Part shown: positions 1-6,565 of the stretch, in pieces
How the letters are laid out: each line of letters begins with the position of its first letter
Position numbering within the stretch: position 1 is the stretch's first letter
Assembly: GCA_030635525.1 (NCBI GenBank)
Contig: DAOVYR010000032.1
Location: 1-8,922, forward strand
DNA from: Candidatus Nanohalarchaeota archaeon
GTDB lineage: Archaea > EX4484-52 > B79-G9
DNA: 8,922 nt
Reading direction: 5' to 3'
Notes under the pieces: model-generated
Told to the model about the DNA's origin: nothing
Database searches by the model: none
Seen by the model: only the letters and a program-made list of their open reading frames with translations
Translations under genes and position numbers: made by a program

Positions 1-249
1 AGAGGTCGCCAGTCATCAGTATCCTGTGGATTCTGCGGCCGCACAGTACCGCGCTACAAGACATTCACAACATACCGCGGATTCAACATAACAGACCCCG
101 TCCTAAGAAAGGAACTGGAAAACACACAAACATCCTTCAGCCCGGAAAAGGTCTACGCCTGCCCCGCATGCGCAAGACACAGATCCATCGTACAGAAACG
201 CGACGAAACCGGCCACAAAGTCATCAAAAAAAGAAGGAAAAAAAAGTAG
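1..249 (+). CDS. rps26e: 30S ribosomal protein S26e, 3' part (5' end outside window)
   Basis: The reading frame is open from base 1 to a TAG at 247-249, giving 82 C-terminal residues. It shows the S26e zinc-ribbon pattern: CGFC (C9, C12 of the fragment) followed by TVPR, then CPAC (C54, C57) followed by ARHRSIV. This matches the C-x2-C...VP...K...C-x2-C-A-x-H arrangement of eukaryotic and archaeal S26e. In the eukaryotic small subunit the protein sits near the mRNA exit channel and the 3' end of 16S/18S rRNA. The fragment starts with basic residues (RGR) and ends in a very basic tail (KKRRKKK). The start codon and first residues are missing because the window begins inside the gene. S26e is typical of crenarchaeal, thaumarchaeal and other non-classical lineages, so it is a mild taxonomic hint. 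The family call rests on the motifs and length only. Confidence 0.82.
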   Translation, partial: RGRQSSVSCGFCGRTVPRYKTFTTYRGFNITDPVLRKELENTQTSFSPEKVYACPACARHRSIVQKRDETGHKVIKKRRKKK

Positions 250-264
250 CCCACCGACAACCAG

Positions 265-280
265 CAAAACTATAAGAACT
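265..280 (+). promoter_or_regulatory. Putative TATA box/BRE for the assembly ATPase gene
   Basis: The 65-bp gap after the S26e stop contains TATAAGAA at 271-278, preceded by the A-rich stretch CAAAAC that could serve as a BRE. A start of transcription about 26 bp downstream would fall near 300, leaving a leader of roughly 15 nt before the GTG at 315. No clear Shine-Dalgarno sequence precedes that GTG. This is a pattern match only; readthrough from the ribosomal gene is also possible. Confidence 0.4.
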
Positions 281-314
281 ACAGCAACTAATTAATTCTC
301 AAGAACTACTACTG

Positions 315-1964
315 GTGATACCCACGCCCCTAAGAGGACTATTAAGAAGAAGATACAACATCTCAAAAGAACAAAAAAAAATAATAGAAGACGAGATGGC
401 ACGCTTTACAATAGCAGACAGCAAAAAAATCATAGTCCTCCCGGAACTAAAAGGCCTGCAAAACACAAACATAGTCTATCCCCTGATACCCCCCTTCGCA
501 TACGCACGCATTACATGGAACGAAAAAGAACAGGCACTCATATACAAGATAGACCAGCCAGAACTCAACGAAGACGAAAAAAAACTACTAGACACAATAA
601 GCAAAGGCCTGACAAAAACACTCGAGACAAACATCGCTACCCTAAGACAAAAAGACAAGCTTCTAAACTACATTCAAAAAAAGACAAACAACATCATTGA
701 AGAATACGGGATAACATTGAAGCCCGGCCAGTACACAAGACTGATGTACTACATCTACATCAATTTCGTAGGCCTCAACGCACTTGAACCCTTAATGCAT
801 GACACATACATAGAAGACATCGGCTGTGACGGAGTAAACATACCACTCTATATCACCCATAAAAAATACGGCAATATCAAGACAAACATCTACTCCAGCA
901 ACCTTGAAGACCTGCAGGAATTCGTCGTAAAGCTCGCCGAAAGATGCGGAAAATACATATCCTACGCAGAGCCAATTCTCGACGGCTGCCTGCCGGACGG
1001 CTCAAGAGTCAACGCAACTCTGGCATCAGACGTAACAACAAGAGGTCCCACATACTCAATCAGAAAATTCAGAAAAATACCCTACAGCATAGTCGACCTC
1101 ATACGACTCAAAACATGCACCACAGAAGAACTCGCATACCTCTGGTACGTCATCGAGCACAAAGTAAACATACTGATCTGCGGAGGCACCGGAGCAGGAA
1201 AGACATCCTTCCTGAACGCGATAATCTCATTCATCCCCCCTGAAGACAAAATCATCTCAATCGAAGACACCCAAGAGCTAAACTTACCGCACGAAAACTG
1301 GATACCCTGCATATCAAGAATGTCATTCGGCAACACCAACATAAAAGGAGACAAATACGGTGAAGTCACCATGTTCAGTTTACTCAAAGAATCATTCAGG
1401 CAAAACCCGGACTACGTAATTGTCGGCGAAGTAAGAGGCGCCGAAGCATCAGTCCTCTTCCAGGGCATGGCCTCCGGCCACCCATCTTTCGGAACAATCC
1501 ACGGCGGCTCTGTAGACGACATCATCAAAAGAATGCAGACACCTCCAATCAACTTATCCCCCGGCCTCCTGGAAACCCTGGACATCGTAGTAGTTGTAAG
1601 CCGCGCAGCACAATACGGTAAAAGTTCAAGAAGACTAAAGAGCATCAGCGAAATAGAAAGCATAGACGCAGCAACCGGAAGATCACGGGTAATAAAAAGC
1701 TTCCAATGGAGCCCCGGCGACGACAGACATGAGAAACATAAAAGCTACGTTCTCGAAAAAATAAGCGCAGACTACGGAATACCCATAAACCAGATGGAAA
1801 AAGAAATAGAAGACAGAAAACTACTCCTTGAATGGCTGCATCAAAAAAGAATAAGCAACTTCACAGAAGTTTCCTCATATATCTCAAAATATTACAAAAA
1901 TAAAGAGCAGATAATGAAAGAAGTCAAAAAAGAGATCACAAAAGAAGAGATACTCGCAACCTAA
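315..1964 (+). CDS. Type II/IV secretion-type pilus assembly ATPase (GspE/TadA/ArlI family)
   Basis: This cytoplasmic hexameric ATPase would power addition of pilin subunits from the membrane platform. The 549-residue protein has an archaeal-style N-terminal domain (about 40-100), a linker domain with IEDIGCDGVN (166-175) and LPDGSRVNAT (226-235), and the RecA-like motor. Visible motifs are Walker A GGTGAGKTS at 290-298 (K296), Asp box IISIEDTQEL at 313-322, Walker B NPDYVIVGEVRGAEA at 364-378 with its glutamate, and His box GHPSFGTIHGGS at 388-399. All catalytic motifs are intact and the length is usual for archaeal members. The start is GTG at 315; an ATG at 396 is an alternative but would cut the N-terminal domain. 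The gene is separated from its likely partners (4545-6508) by an opposing four-gene operon, and its stop overlaps the stop of the convergent gene. Family assignment is firm. Whether it serves a pilus, an archaellum-like filament or secretion is inferred from the pilins and platform genes nearby. Confidence 0.93.
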   Translation: MIPTPLRGLLRRRYNISKEQKKIIEDEMARFTIADSKKIIVLPELKGLQNTNIVYPLIPPFAYARITWNEKEQALIYKIDQPELNEDEKKLLDTISKGLTKTLETNIATLRQKDKLLNYIQKKTNNIIEEYGITLKPGQYTRLMYYIYINFVGLNALEPLMHDTYIEDIGCDGVNIPLYITHKKYGNIKTNIYSSNLEDLQEFVVKLAERCGKYISYAEPILDGCLPDGSRVNATLASDVTTRGPTYSIRKFRKIPYSIVDLIRLKTCTTEELAYLWYVIEHKVNILICGGTGAGKTSFLNAIISFIPPEDKIISIEDTQELNLPHENWIPCISRMSFGNTNIKGDKYGEVTMFSLLKESFRQNPDYVIVGEVRGAEASVLFQGMASGHPSFGTIHGGSVDDIIKRMQTPPINLSPGLLETLDIVVVVSRAAQYGKSSRRLKSISEIESIDAATGRSRVIKSFQWSPGDDRHEKHKSYVLEKISADYGIPINQMEKEIEDRKLLLEWLHQKRISNFTEVSSYISKYYKNKEQIMKEVKKEITKEEILAT

Positions 1965-2638
1965 ATCTTCAACACAATACCATGAGAAGTCACTTCATAC
2001 TCTATCCAAACCCTATCATGTTTCGTATCTTTCATTTTTGATATTCTCAAATACCTCTTATCCTCCTCAAACCTCATCTCAATCAACCCGTCAGTAAGAA
2101 AATTCAAAGTTGAGACAATCTTACTGTCATGTACTCCTTCCTCAAGTGTAAGAAACACAGTTGAATCAGTTGAATTCGACTTTGCAATAAAATCATGCAA
2201 AAAAAGAGGCACCATTCCCGGATCCGAATACAAAAAAAGCGTTGATATAGAATCCGCAACCAAACGCTTATCACTTTTACCCATATCACGCAGCAAGTCC
2301 GTAAAAACCATATTAAGCTGATTAAGATCAGATAACCCGTCAATTGCATACATCGAATTGCACCCGCTTCCTATCCTCCACGAAAAGCAATCAAGAAAAG
2401 TCAGGTCCCCATTGGTACGCCACCCGAAATGTTTCATAGAGTCCCTGATAGCTTCCGGTCGGGTATCAAAAGTAACAAAAATACACTTCTCCTTTGCCTC
2501 AACACCTCTATTCAACACCTGTTCACAAAATATACTCTTCCCAACACCCGGTGGACCGATTAACAATATCGTCGAATCTTTCGGAAATCCTCCCCCAATT
2601 AAGGCATCTAAATGTTTAATCCCTGACGGCTCACGCAT
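1961..2638 (-). CDS. KaiC/RAD55-like ATPase with altered catalytic residues
   Basis: This is a RecA-fold P-loop protein of 225 residues, one KaiC domain long. Walker A is GPPGVGKS (28-35). The Walker B strand is RLVADSIS (125-132, D129). The C-terminal K-x-K-x3-H signature typical of KaiC domains is KMKDTKH (201-207). The glutamate pair that follows the second strand in KaiC (FEE) is replaced here by FDT (D58, T59), so ATP turnover may be slow or the protein may act as a nucleotide-binding switch. In the archaellum, ArlH is a related single-domain KaiC homologue that binds the motor ATPase. The gene is last in a minus-strand operon, 18 bp after the V4R gene. I chose ATG 2638 because GGTG lies 5 nt upstream; GTG at 2644 would add two residues. 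Its stop overlaps the ATPase stop by 4 bp. The fold is secure; the signalling role is inferred. Confidence 0.85.
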   Translation of the reverse strand: MREPSGIKHLDALIGGGFPKDSTILLIGPPGVGKSIFCEQVLNRGVEAKEKCIFVTFDTRPEAIRDSMKHFGWRTNGDLTFLDCFSWRIGSGCNSMYAIDGLSDLNQLNMVFTDLLRDMGKSDKRLVADSISTLFLYSDPGMVPLFLHDFIAKSNSTDSTVFLTLEEGVHDSKIVSTLNFLTDGLIEMRFEEDKRYLRISKMKDTKHDRVWIEYEVTSHGIVLKI

Positions 2639-2656
2639 AAACACACCATATCCATT

Positions 2657-3169
2657 TTAACTGGCACGTGCCACAAACTCGCAGCAGTCATCCCCTAATC
2701 CCCCGCAAAGAGTCTCCCTCACAACCACTCTCTTCCTGAGTTTCGCTTCAAGAAACCCTGCAATAATACCTGCTTCAAAATAACAAATCTGCTTCTCCAC
2801 AGGACACATATCGACACAACTACTACAATTCTCCAGCCTGTAAACATACCTTGCACCTGACTCTCCAACCAACTTCAATTCACCTATTCCCGCCTTAACA
2901 AAAAAATCTTCCAGAAAAACATTCGCATCCCGCAGATTATCTGAACCGCACTTTCCTGCCAAAGAATTCTTTGCAAACTTCTTCCCCGCCATATAAAGCG
3001 CTGAAAAATAACCTACACTCAACCACTCCAGTGAATACACCAATAACCGCTTAGAGATATTATGACGGCATGACCTTTCGTCCTTAAAGAATGCATCAAG
3101 CTCCTCATCAATCGCTTTCTTCCATGAATCATCCATAACCATCCACCATCTCTCAAATACCCTATTCAT
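2657..3169 (-). CDS. V4R-domain protein, cysteine-rich putative ligand sensor
   Basis: The C-terminal half (about 105-168) matches the V4R (vinyl-4-reductase) domain, a small-molecule-binding fold found in regulators and in bacteriochlorophyll and methanogen proteins. Visible hallmarks are YRLENCSSC, then CYFEAGIIAGFLEA (129-142), VVVRETLC (148-155) and GDDCCEFVA (159-167). Nine cysteines occur in 170 residues: C34, C74, C115, C118, C122, C129, C155, C162 and C163. Those at 129, 155 and 163 fit the V4R family pattern; C115-x2-C118-x3-C122 is an extra cluster that could bind metal or sense redox state. The N-terminal part is helical and charged, with no membrane segment, so the protein is probably cytosolic. 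The ATG at 3169 overlaps the upstream stop (ATGA, 3166-3169), showing translational coupling. An internal ATG at 3136 with GGTGG 6 nt before it is a possible alternative start. The ligand is unknown. Confidence 0.8.
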   Translation of the reverse strand: MNRVFERWWMVMDDSWKKAIDEELDAFFKDERSCRHNISKRLLVYSLEWLSVGYFSALYMAGKKFAKNSLAGKCGSDNLRDANVFLEDFFVKAGIGELKLVGESGARYVYRLENCSSCVDMCPVEKQICYFEAGIIAGFLEAKLRKRVVVRETLCGGLGDDCCEFVARAS

Positions 3170-3438
3170 ACCTTATGCGAAGAATAAAGCCTGTAAAACC
3201 CGACCAACAATAAACCCGACCCAACTATCGAAACAACCAGATCATATCCTCCACCCAAACCGACATTCATAAGCGCCCTCACGAAATCCCCTGCCCCAAG
3301 AAGCACAAACCCTGCTGAAATCACAAGCCAGTATTTTTCAATCCCGACAGAAAGCGACGAATATCGATATATAAACCATGCAGACAGCACAAGCAAAGTT
3401 GCCGTAACCAGATAACTCATGAAAAGCATATCATACAT
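3166..3438 (-). CDS. Small three-helix membrane protein, second of a tandem pair
   Basis: This 90-residue protein consists almost entirely of three predicted membrane segments, at about 4-25, 36-57 and 65-85, with a short basic tail (YRLYSSHKV). I do not recognise a named family. The start is ATG at 3438, because a strong Shine-Dalgarno sequence (GAGGAGGAGA) lies just upstream; an earlier start at 3471 would add only charged residues and bypass that site. The start overlaps the end of the preceding membrane-protein gene by 8 bp, and its stop overlaps the V4R start, so all are translated together. The spacing EKYW - helix - MNV - YDLVV - helix resembles PEFW - helix - VNM - FDIYH - helix in the preceding protein, suggesting paralogues. 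A role as a membrane anchor or sensor for the V4R/KaiC pair is inferred from the operon only. Confidence 0.72.
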   Translation of the reverse strand: MYDMLFMSYLVTATLLVLSAWFIYRYSSLSVGIEKYWLVISAGFVLLGAGDFVRALMNVGLGGGYDLVVSIVGSGLLLVGFYRLYSSHKV

Positions 3439-3715
3439 TTCTCGTCTCCTCCTCAATTTTATATATAGCATACATCATAAGAGCCGGACCGATAGGAAGA
3501 ACAATCGCGTGATATATATCAAACAACTCCAGATTAAGATACATATTCACAAGCGGAAGAACAGCACTCGCCACCCAGTATATTGACAGGCCCCAAAAGA
3601 AGAACTTCCAAAATTCAGGAATAACCCTATACTCAAAAAATCGATTCAGAAACCTGTTAAAAAAATACAATGAGACTAAACCAACAACCAGATAAAAGTA
3701 CATCATATATTCCAT
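3431..3715 (-). CDS. Small three-helix membrane protein, first of a tandem pair
   Basis: This 94-residue protein has three predicted membrane segments, at about 4-20, 37-60 and 67-88, and an acidic tail (KIEEETRNV) that probably lies in the cytosol. I do not recognise a named family. It is the first gene of the minus-strand operon. The reading frame is open up to ATG 3778, but the only good TATA box lies inside that extension (3738-3746), about 27 bp before ATG 3715. I therefore call 3715 as a leaderless start; in-frame ATGs at 3724, 3706 and 3703 are close alternatives. The final codons contain the Shine-Dalgarno sequence of the next gene and overlap it by 8 bp. It is probably paralogous to that neighbour. 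The function is unknown; co-transcription with V4R and KaiC-like genes suggests a membrane input or docking component. Confidence 0.68.
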   Translation of the reverse strand: MEYMMYFYLVVGLVSLYFFNRFLNRFFEYRVIPEFWKFFFWGLSIYWVASAVLPLVNMYLNLELFDIYHAIVLPIGPALMMYAIYKIEEETRNV

Positions 3716-3737
3716 ATATACCATATTAGTTAGAAAC

Positions 3738-3746
3738 TTATATATA
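3738..3746 (-). promoter_or_regulatory. TATA box of the minus-strand sensor operon
   Basis: On the minus strand this reads TATATATAA, an archaeal TATA element. Its centre (about 3742) lies 27 bp before the ATG at 3715, the normal distance to the transcription start, so the first gene would be read from a leaderless or nearly leaderless mRNA. Two GATTCA direct repeats lie just upstream of it (3751-3756 and 3772-3777). Confidence 0.55.
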
Positions 3747-3795
3747 TGAAGATTCACCATATAACAACTTGGATTCAATTAGACAACTAAAGCAG

Positions 3796-3830
3796 CATAA
3801 AAATCCACACACTCACTGACGTGATTTAAC
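3796..3830 (+). promoter_or_regulatory. Putative promoter and start region of the plus-strand KaiC-like gene
   Basis: A TATA-like element CATAAAAAT sits at 3796-3804, which would place transcription near 3826, just before the TTG start at 3831. GTGAT at 3821-3825 could alternatively act as a Shine-Dalgarno sequence 5 nt before the TTG if transcription begins earlier. The two readings conflict, so this is a weak call. Together with the minus-strand TATA box it makes the 115-bp region 3716-3830 a divergent promoter region. Confidence 0.32.
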
Positions 3831-4523
3831 TTGATAGAAAAGATAAAAACATACATAACAGGTCTCGACGAAATCCTGAACGGGGGCATCCCGAAAGGAA
3901 ACGAAATACTGATAGCAGGTCCCACAGGCTCCGGAAAAACCATACTCTCACTTGAGTTTCTCTACAACAGCGCACTAAAAGGCGAAAAAGGTCTCTACGT
4001 ATCCTTTGAAGAAGACGAAGATGCAATCGTGAGAAACATTGCAGAAATCGGTCTGGACATCTCAAAACAAGTAGACAACAATATGATACGCATCATCAAA
4101 TATGACCCCTACAGGTTCGAAAACCTGACAGACCTCCTGTCCATGAACATAAAAGAAACAGGCGCAACAAGAGTCGTCATCGATTCCCTCACAGCAATAA
4201 ACCTCTATATTCAGGAAGCAAAAGACATACGCAGAATACTCGTCGACATACAGACAATCCTAAGAAACAACAACTGCACAGCATTCCTAATCTCAGAAAT
4301 ACCATCCGAAAACAACAAGATGATAAGCCGGTTTGGAGTCGAGGAATTCGTGTCAGACGGCATCATCATACTATATTACACACACATAAGCTCAGAGTTC
4401 TCAAGATCAGTACTCGTGTGGAAAATGAGAGGCTCCACCCACTCAAGAAAAATACATCCATTCAAGATATCAAAAGAAGGAATTGTCATTTACCCACGCG
4501 AAGAGGCCCTGATAAAACTCTAG
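3831..4523 (+). CDS. KaiC-like single-domain ATPase, canonical catalytic motifs
   Basis: This 230-residue KaiC-domain protein is cytosolic and probably forms hexamers, as KaiC and ArlH can. Motifs are Walker A GPTGSGKT (30-37), the catalytic glutamate pair in VSFEED (E60, E61), Walker B RVVIDSLT (114-121, D118), the ISE segment at 154-156, RFGVEEFVSDG (167-177) and the C-terminal KMRGSTH (198-204). All are complete, unlike the second KaiC-like protein encoded at 1961-2638. The start is TTG at 3831; no ATG occurs before the conserved TGLDEIL motif. It ends 21 bp before the first platform gene, so it is probably co-transcribed with both platform genes. In archaella the KaiC homologue ArlH works with the motor ATPase and ArlJ; a similar regulatory or assembly role in this pilus is an inference. 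Some KaiC-family proteins instead act in general signalling, which cannot be ruled out. Confidence 0.87.
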   Translation: MIEKIKTYITGLDEILNGGIPKGNEILIAGPTGSGKTILSLEFLYNSALKGEKGLYVSFEEDEDAIVRNIAEIGLDISKQVDNNMIRIIKYDPYRFENLTDLLSMNIKETGATRVVIDSLTAINLYIQEAKDIRRILVDIQTILRNNNCTAFLISEIPSENNKMISRFGVEEFVSDGIIILYYTHISSEFSRSVLVWKMRGSTHSRKIHPFKISKEGIVIYPREEALIKL

Positions 4524-4544
4524 AATACAACACAAAGTGGTAAA

Positions 4545-5590
4545 ATGCAAAAAAAAAAAAGAAACAGCACATACATGACCCTTCACTATCGGAACTAAAA
4601 ACATTTCTAGATTCAAAGGGACTGGTTGACGAAAAAAAAACAAGCCAGACAGCATATTCTCAGATTCTTTCAAAAATCTCCGCATCTCTAGACTCAATAC
4701 TAAATATAAAACACATAAGAAACTACAAAACATTCTCAAACCTGTTTTTTACAGGCCTCAGCAACAAAACATCCGCCTATTTCAATCCCCTCAAAAACGC
4801 CCTGGAATCCACGAACATTGACATACTGCCAAACACATACCTCACATTATCCTTATCCACATCCTTCCTCGCAGCTATCTGCTCAATATTCATAATACTC
4901 TTCGAAGCAACAATCATCCCTATGAACTCCATCGCCCTTGCCCTCGGTCTCCTCTTCATACCCATGGTATCCTTCTTAATAGTATTTTCAATATTCTACA
5001 TGTACCCATTCCAGAAAGTCCACCAAAAAGCACTAAACATCAACACCAACCTTCCCTTTGCCATCAACCACATGGCAGCCATAGCATCCGCAGGAGTTCC
5101 GCCAGTAAAGTGTTTTGAAATGCTGGCTGAGTTCAAAGAATACGGAGATGTCTCAGATGAATCAAAAAACATAGTACGCAGAGTAAAAGTCTTCGGGGAA
5201 GACATCACACAATCCATAAAGTACGTCGCACAAAGGACCCCCTCAAGAGACTTCAAAGAACTGCTATACGGGATACTATCTGTTATCGAAAGCGGAGGCA
5301 ACCTAAAAGAATACCTGAACGAAATGGCACAACTGGCACTATTCAACTATAAGCTCTCACGAAAAAAATACATCCAGTCATTATCCACATACGCTGACAT
5401 CTACACCGCCATCCTGATAGCAGCGCCACTGTTCTTAGTAGCCATCCTATCGATTATGAGCATCGTACCAGGTCCTGGCTTTGGCGGCATATCAATCATT
5501 TATTTCATGAGTATGGGAATATACGTCATCATTCCCGTATTAAATGTAGCATTCATAACATTCATTACCTACACACAACCAGACCTATGA
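4545..5590 (+). CDS. GspF/TadC/ArlJ-type pilus platform membrane protein, frame disrupted at poly-A
   Basis: The ATG at 4545 is followed by C and a run of 12 A (4549-4560). Read directly, it gives a 17-residue peptide ending at TAA 4596-4598. A -1 shift in the run (equivalent to 13 A) joins it to a frame open to TGA 5590, giving 348 residues, the normal size for the family. The joined protein has a basic N-terminus (MQKKKKKQ), a helical cytosolic region (11-95), membrane segments at about 100-120 and 128-151, a T2SSF cytosolic domain (about 164-276, with LPFAINHMAAIASAGVPP, TPSRDFKELL and SGGNLKEYL) and segments at about 286-309 and 321-343. In the downstream frame the first ATG is at 4922, which would remove the cytosolic region and first membrane segment. 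The cause may be a sequencing indel, slippage or a real mutation. The protein is the inner-membrane platform that transmits ATPase motion to pilins. It is followed after 6 bp by a second platform gene. Confidence 0.85.
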
Positions 5591-5596
5591 TACACT

Positions 5597-6508
5597 ATGA
5601 AACTCAAAAATATCTATCAGGAAAACAAAGAAATCATGACAGTAATCCTATCCATACTGTCAGGAAGCATATTGGTTCTGATGAACATATTAATAATCAA
5701 AAGCGACAACTTCATGTTCACAGCCATCAATATTATCGCAGTAGGAATCGTATGCCTCCCGATAACACTGGTATATTACAAAAGATACAAAAAAATACAG
5801 GCCTATGAAGAGATATACCCTGACTTTTTAAGGACTATTGTCGAAGGCCTTAATGGCGGCATGTCACTTCCGCTTGCAATCAACTACGCTTCACAAAGCA
5901 ACTACGGCATCCTGACACCCCAGATCAAAAAACTCGTTGCCCAGATGTCCTGGGGAGTCAATTTCGAAAATGCCCTGCAAAACTTTGCTGTCTCCATAGA
6001 CAGCCCTATCATCACCAGATCAATATCCACTATAATCGAATGCCACAGATCCGGCGGAAACATCGGAGACGTCCTGAAGTCCGTAAGCGGAACTCTCATC
6101 GAGATTGAAAAAATCAGGCGGGAACGCTCAATGATGATATCAAGCCAGATGATGACAGGATACATAATATTCTTTGTTTTCATCTTGGTCATGATTGGTA
6201 TCAGGGAATTCTTCCTGTGTGGATTCGGCGAATTTGGCAGCACAAGCATAAGCACAGAAAGCGAAGCAATCTTTGAAGGTCCCTCTATAGACAAAGACAC
6301 ACTGGACCAATTCGGAGAAATGTTCACGCATCTTGCAATAATACAGGGCCTTTTCGCGGGACTCACTATCGGAAAGCTATCAGAAGGGCGACTCAGCGCT
6401 GGCGCAAAACACTCGTTAATCATGGCACTGTCAGGTTACCTGGCACTGACACTCGCCCATGAACTCATCATAACTCTGGGTTTCAGCTGCGACCAACGAT
6501 TCACATAA
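5597..6508 (+). CDS. GspF/TadC/ArlJ-type pilus platform membrane protein (second copy)
   Basis: This 303-residue T2SSF-family integral membrane protein is the likely partner of the preceding platform protein. Predicted membrane segments are at about 13-35, 40-60, 187-204 and 271-296, with a possible further one near 245-258. The cytosolic T2SSF domain (about 65-175) contains YPDFLRTIVEGLNGGMSLP, WGVNFENALQNFA and RSGGNIGDVLKSVS. The C-terminal AIIQGLFAGLTIGKLSEGR (247-265) followed by KHSLIM is characteristic of archaeal ArlJ/TadC-like proteins. It starts at ATG 5597, 6 bp after the previous stop, with no clear Shine-Dalgarno sequence, which suggests translational coupling. Two platform proteins per system is the arrangement of Tad and Epd-type pili (TadB/TadC, EpdJ/EpdK), whereas archaella have one. 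The gene is intact. The next genes, the pilins, have their own promoter region. Confidence 0.91.
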   Translation: MKLKNIYQENKEIMTVILSILSGSILVLMNILIIKSDNFMFTAINIIAVGIVCLPITLVYYKRYKKIQAYEEIYPDFLRTIVEGLNGGMSLPLAINYASQSNYGILTPQIKKLVAQMSWGVNFENALQNFAVSIDSPIITRSISTIIECHRSGGNIGDVLKSVSGTLIEIEKIRRERSMMISSQMMTGYIIFFVFILVMIGIREFFLCGFGEFGSTSISTESEAIFEGPSIDKDTLDQFGEMFTHLAIIQGLFAGLTIGKLSEGRLSAGAKHSLIMALSGYLALTLAHELIITLGFSCDQRFT

Positions 6509-6565
6509 CCTACACCACGCAATCCAAAACCATGGAAAATCCGGATAACGAGAACACTCAAAGCA

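Noticed and set aside
250..314. Possible tRNA or small RNA between S26e and the ATPase gene
   Set aside because: Only 65 bp, with no cloverleaf or stable stem seen; only a TATA-like element is supported.
1082..1387. Minus-strand frame opposite the assembly ATPase
   Set aside because: It lies fully antisense to the Walker A region of the ATPase and shows no protein features; codon bias alone explains it.
2358..2660. Plus-strand 100-residue frame opposite the minus-strand KaiC-like gene
   Set aside because: It is the antisense shadow of the Walker A half of that gene.
1961..3778. Insertion sequence or recently mobilised island for the minus-strand operon
   Set aside because: No transposase, inverted repeats or target duplications are seen, and base composition matches the other minus-strand gene (serB).
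4545..4598. Independent 17-codon small peptide gene after ATG 4545
   Set aside because: It is low-complexity and lysine-rich, and is better explained as the out-of-frame start of the platform gene; an attenuating leader peptide is possible but has no support.
4470..4739. Minus-strand 89-residue frame across the poly-A region
   Set aside because: Its phenylalanine-rich sequence comes from poly-A read backwards, it overlaps two better genes, and it has no family features.
4922..5590. Separate 222-residue membrane protein starting at ATG 4922
   Set aside because: The same frame is open and clearly coding back to 4547, with a membrane segment and a family-like cytosolic region, so 4922 is an internal methionine of the longer platform gene.
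5587..5808. 73-residue plus-strand frame starting at ATG 5587
   Set aside because: It overlaps the start of the second platform gene in another frame, and its composition is polar and patternless.
5902..6423. Minus-strand 173-residue frame opposite the second platform gene
   Set aside because: It is a shadow frame over a gene with clear T2SSF motifs; it has no promoter or recognisable domain.
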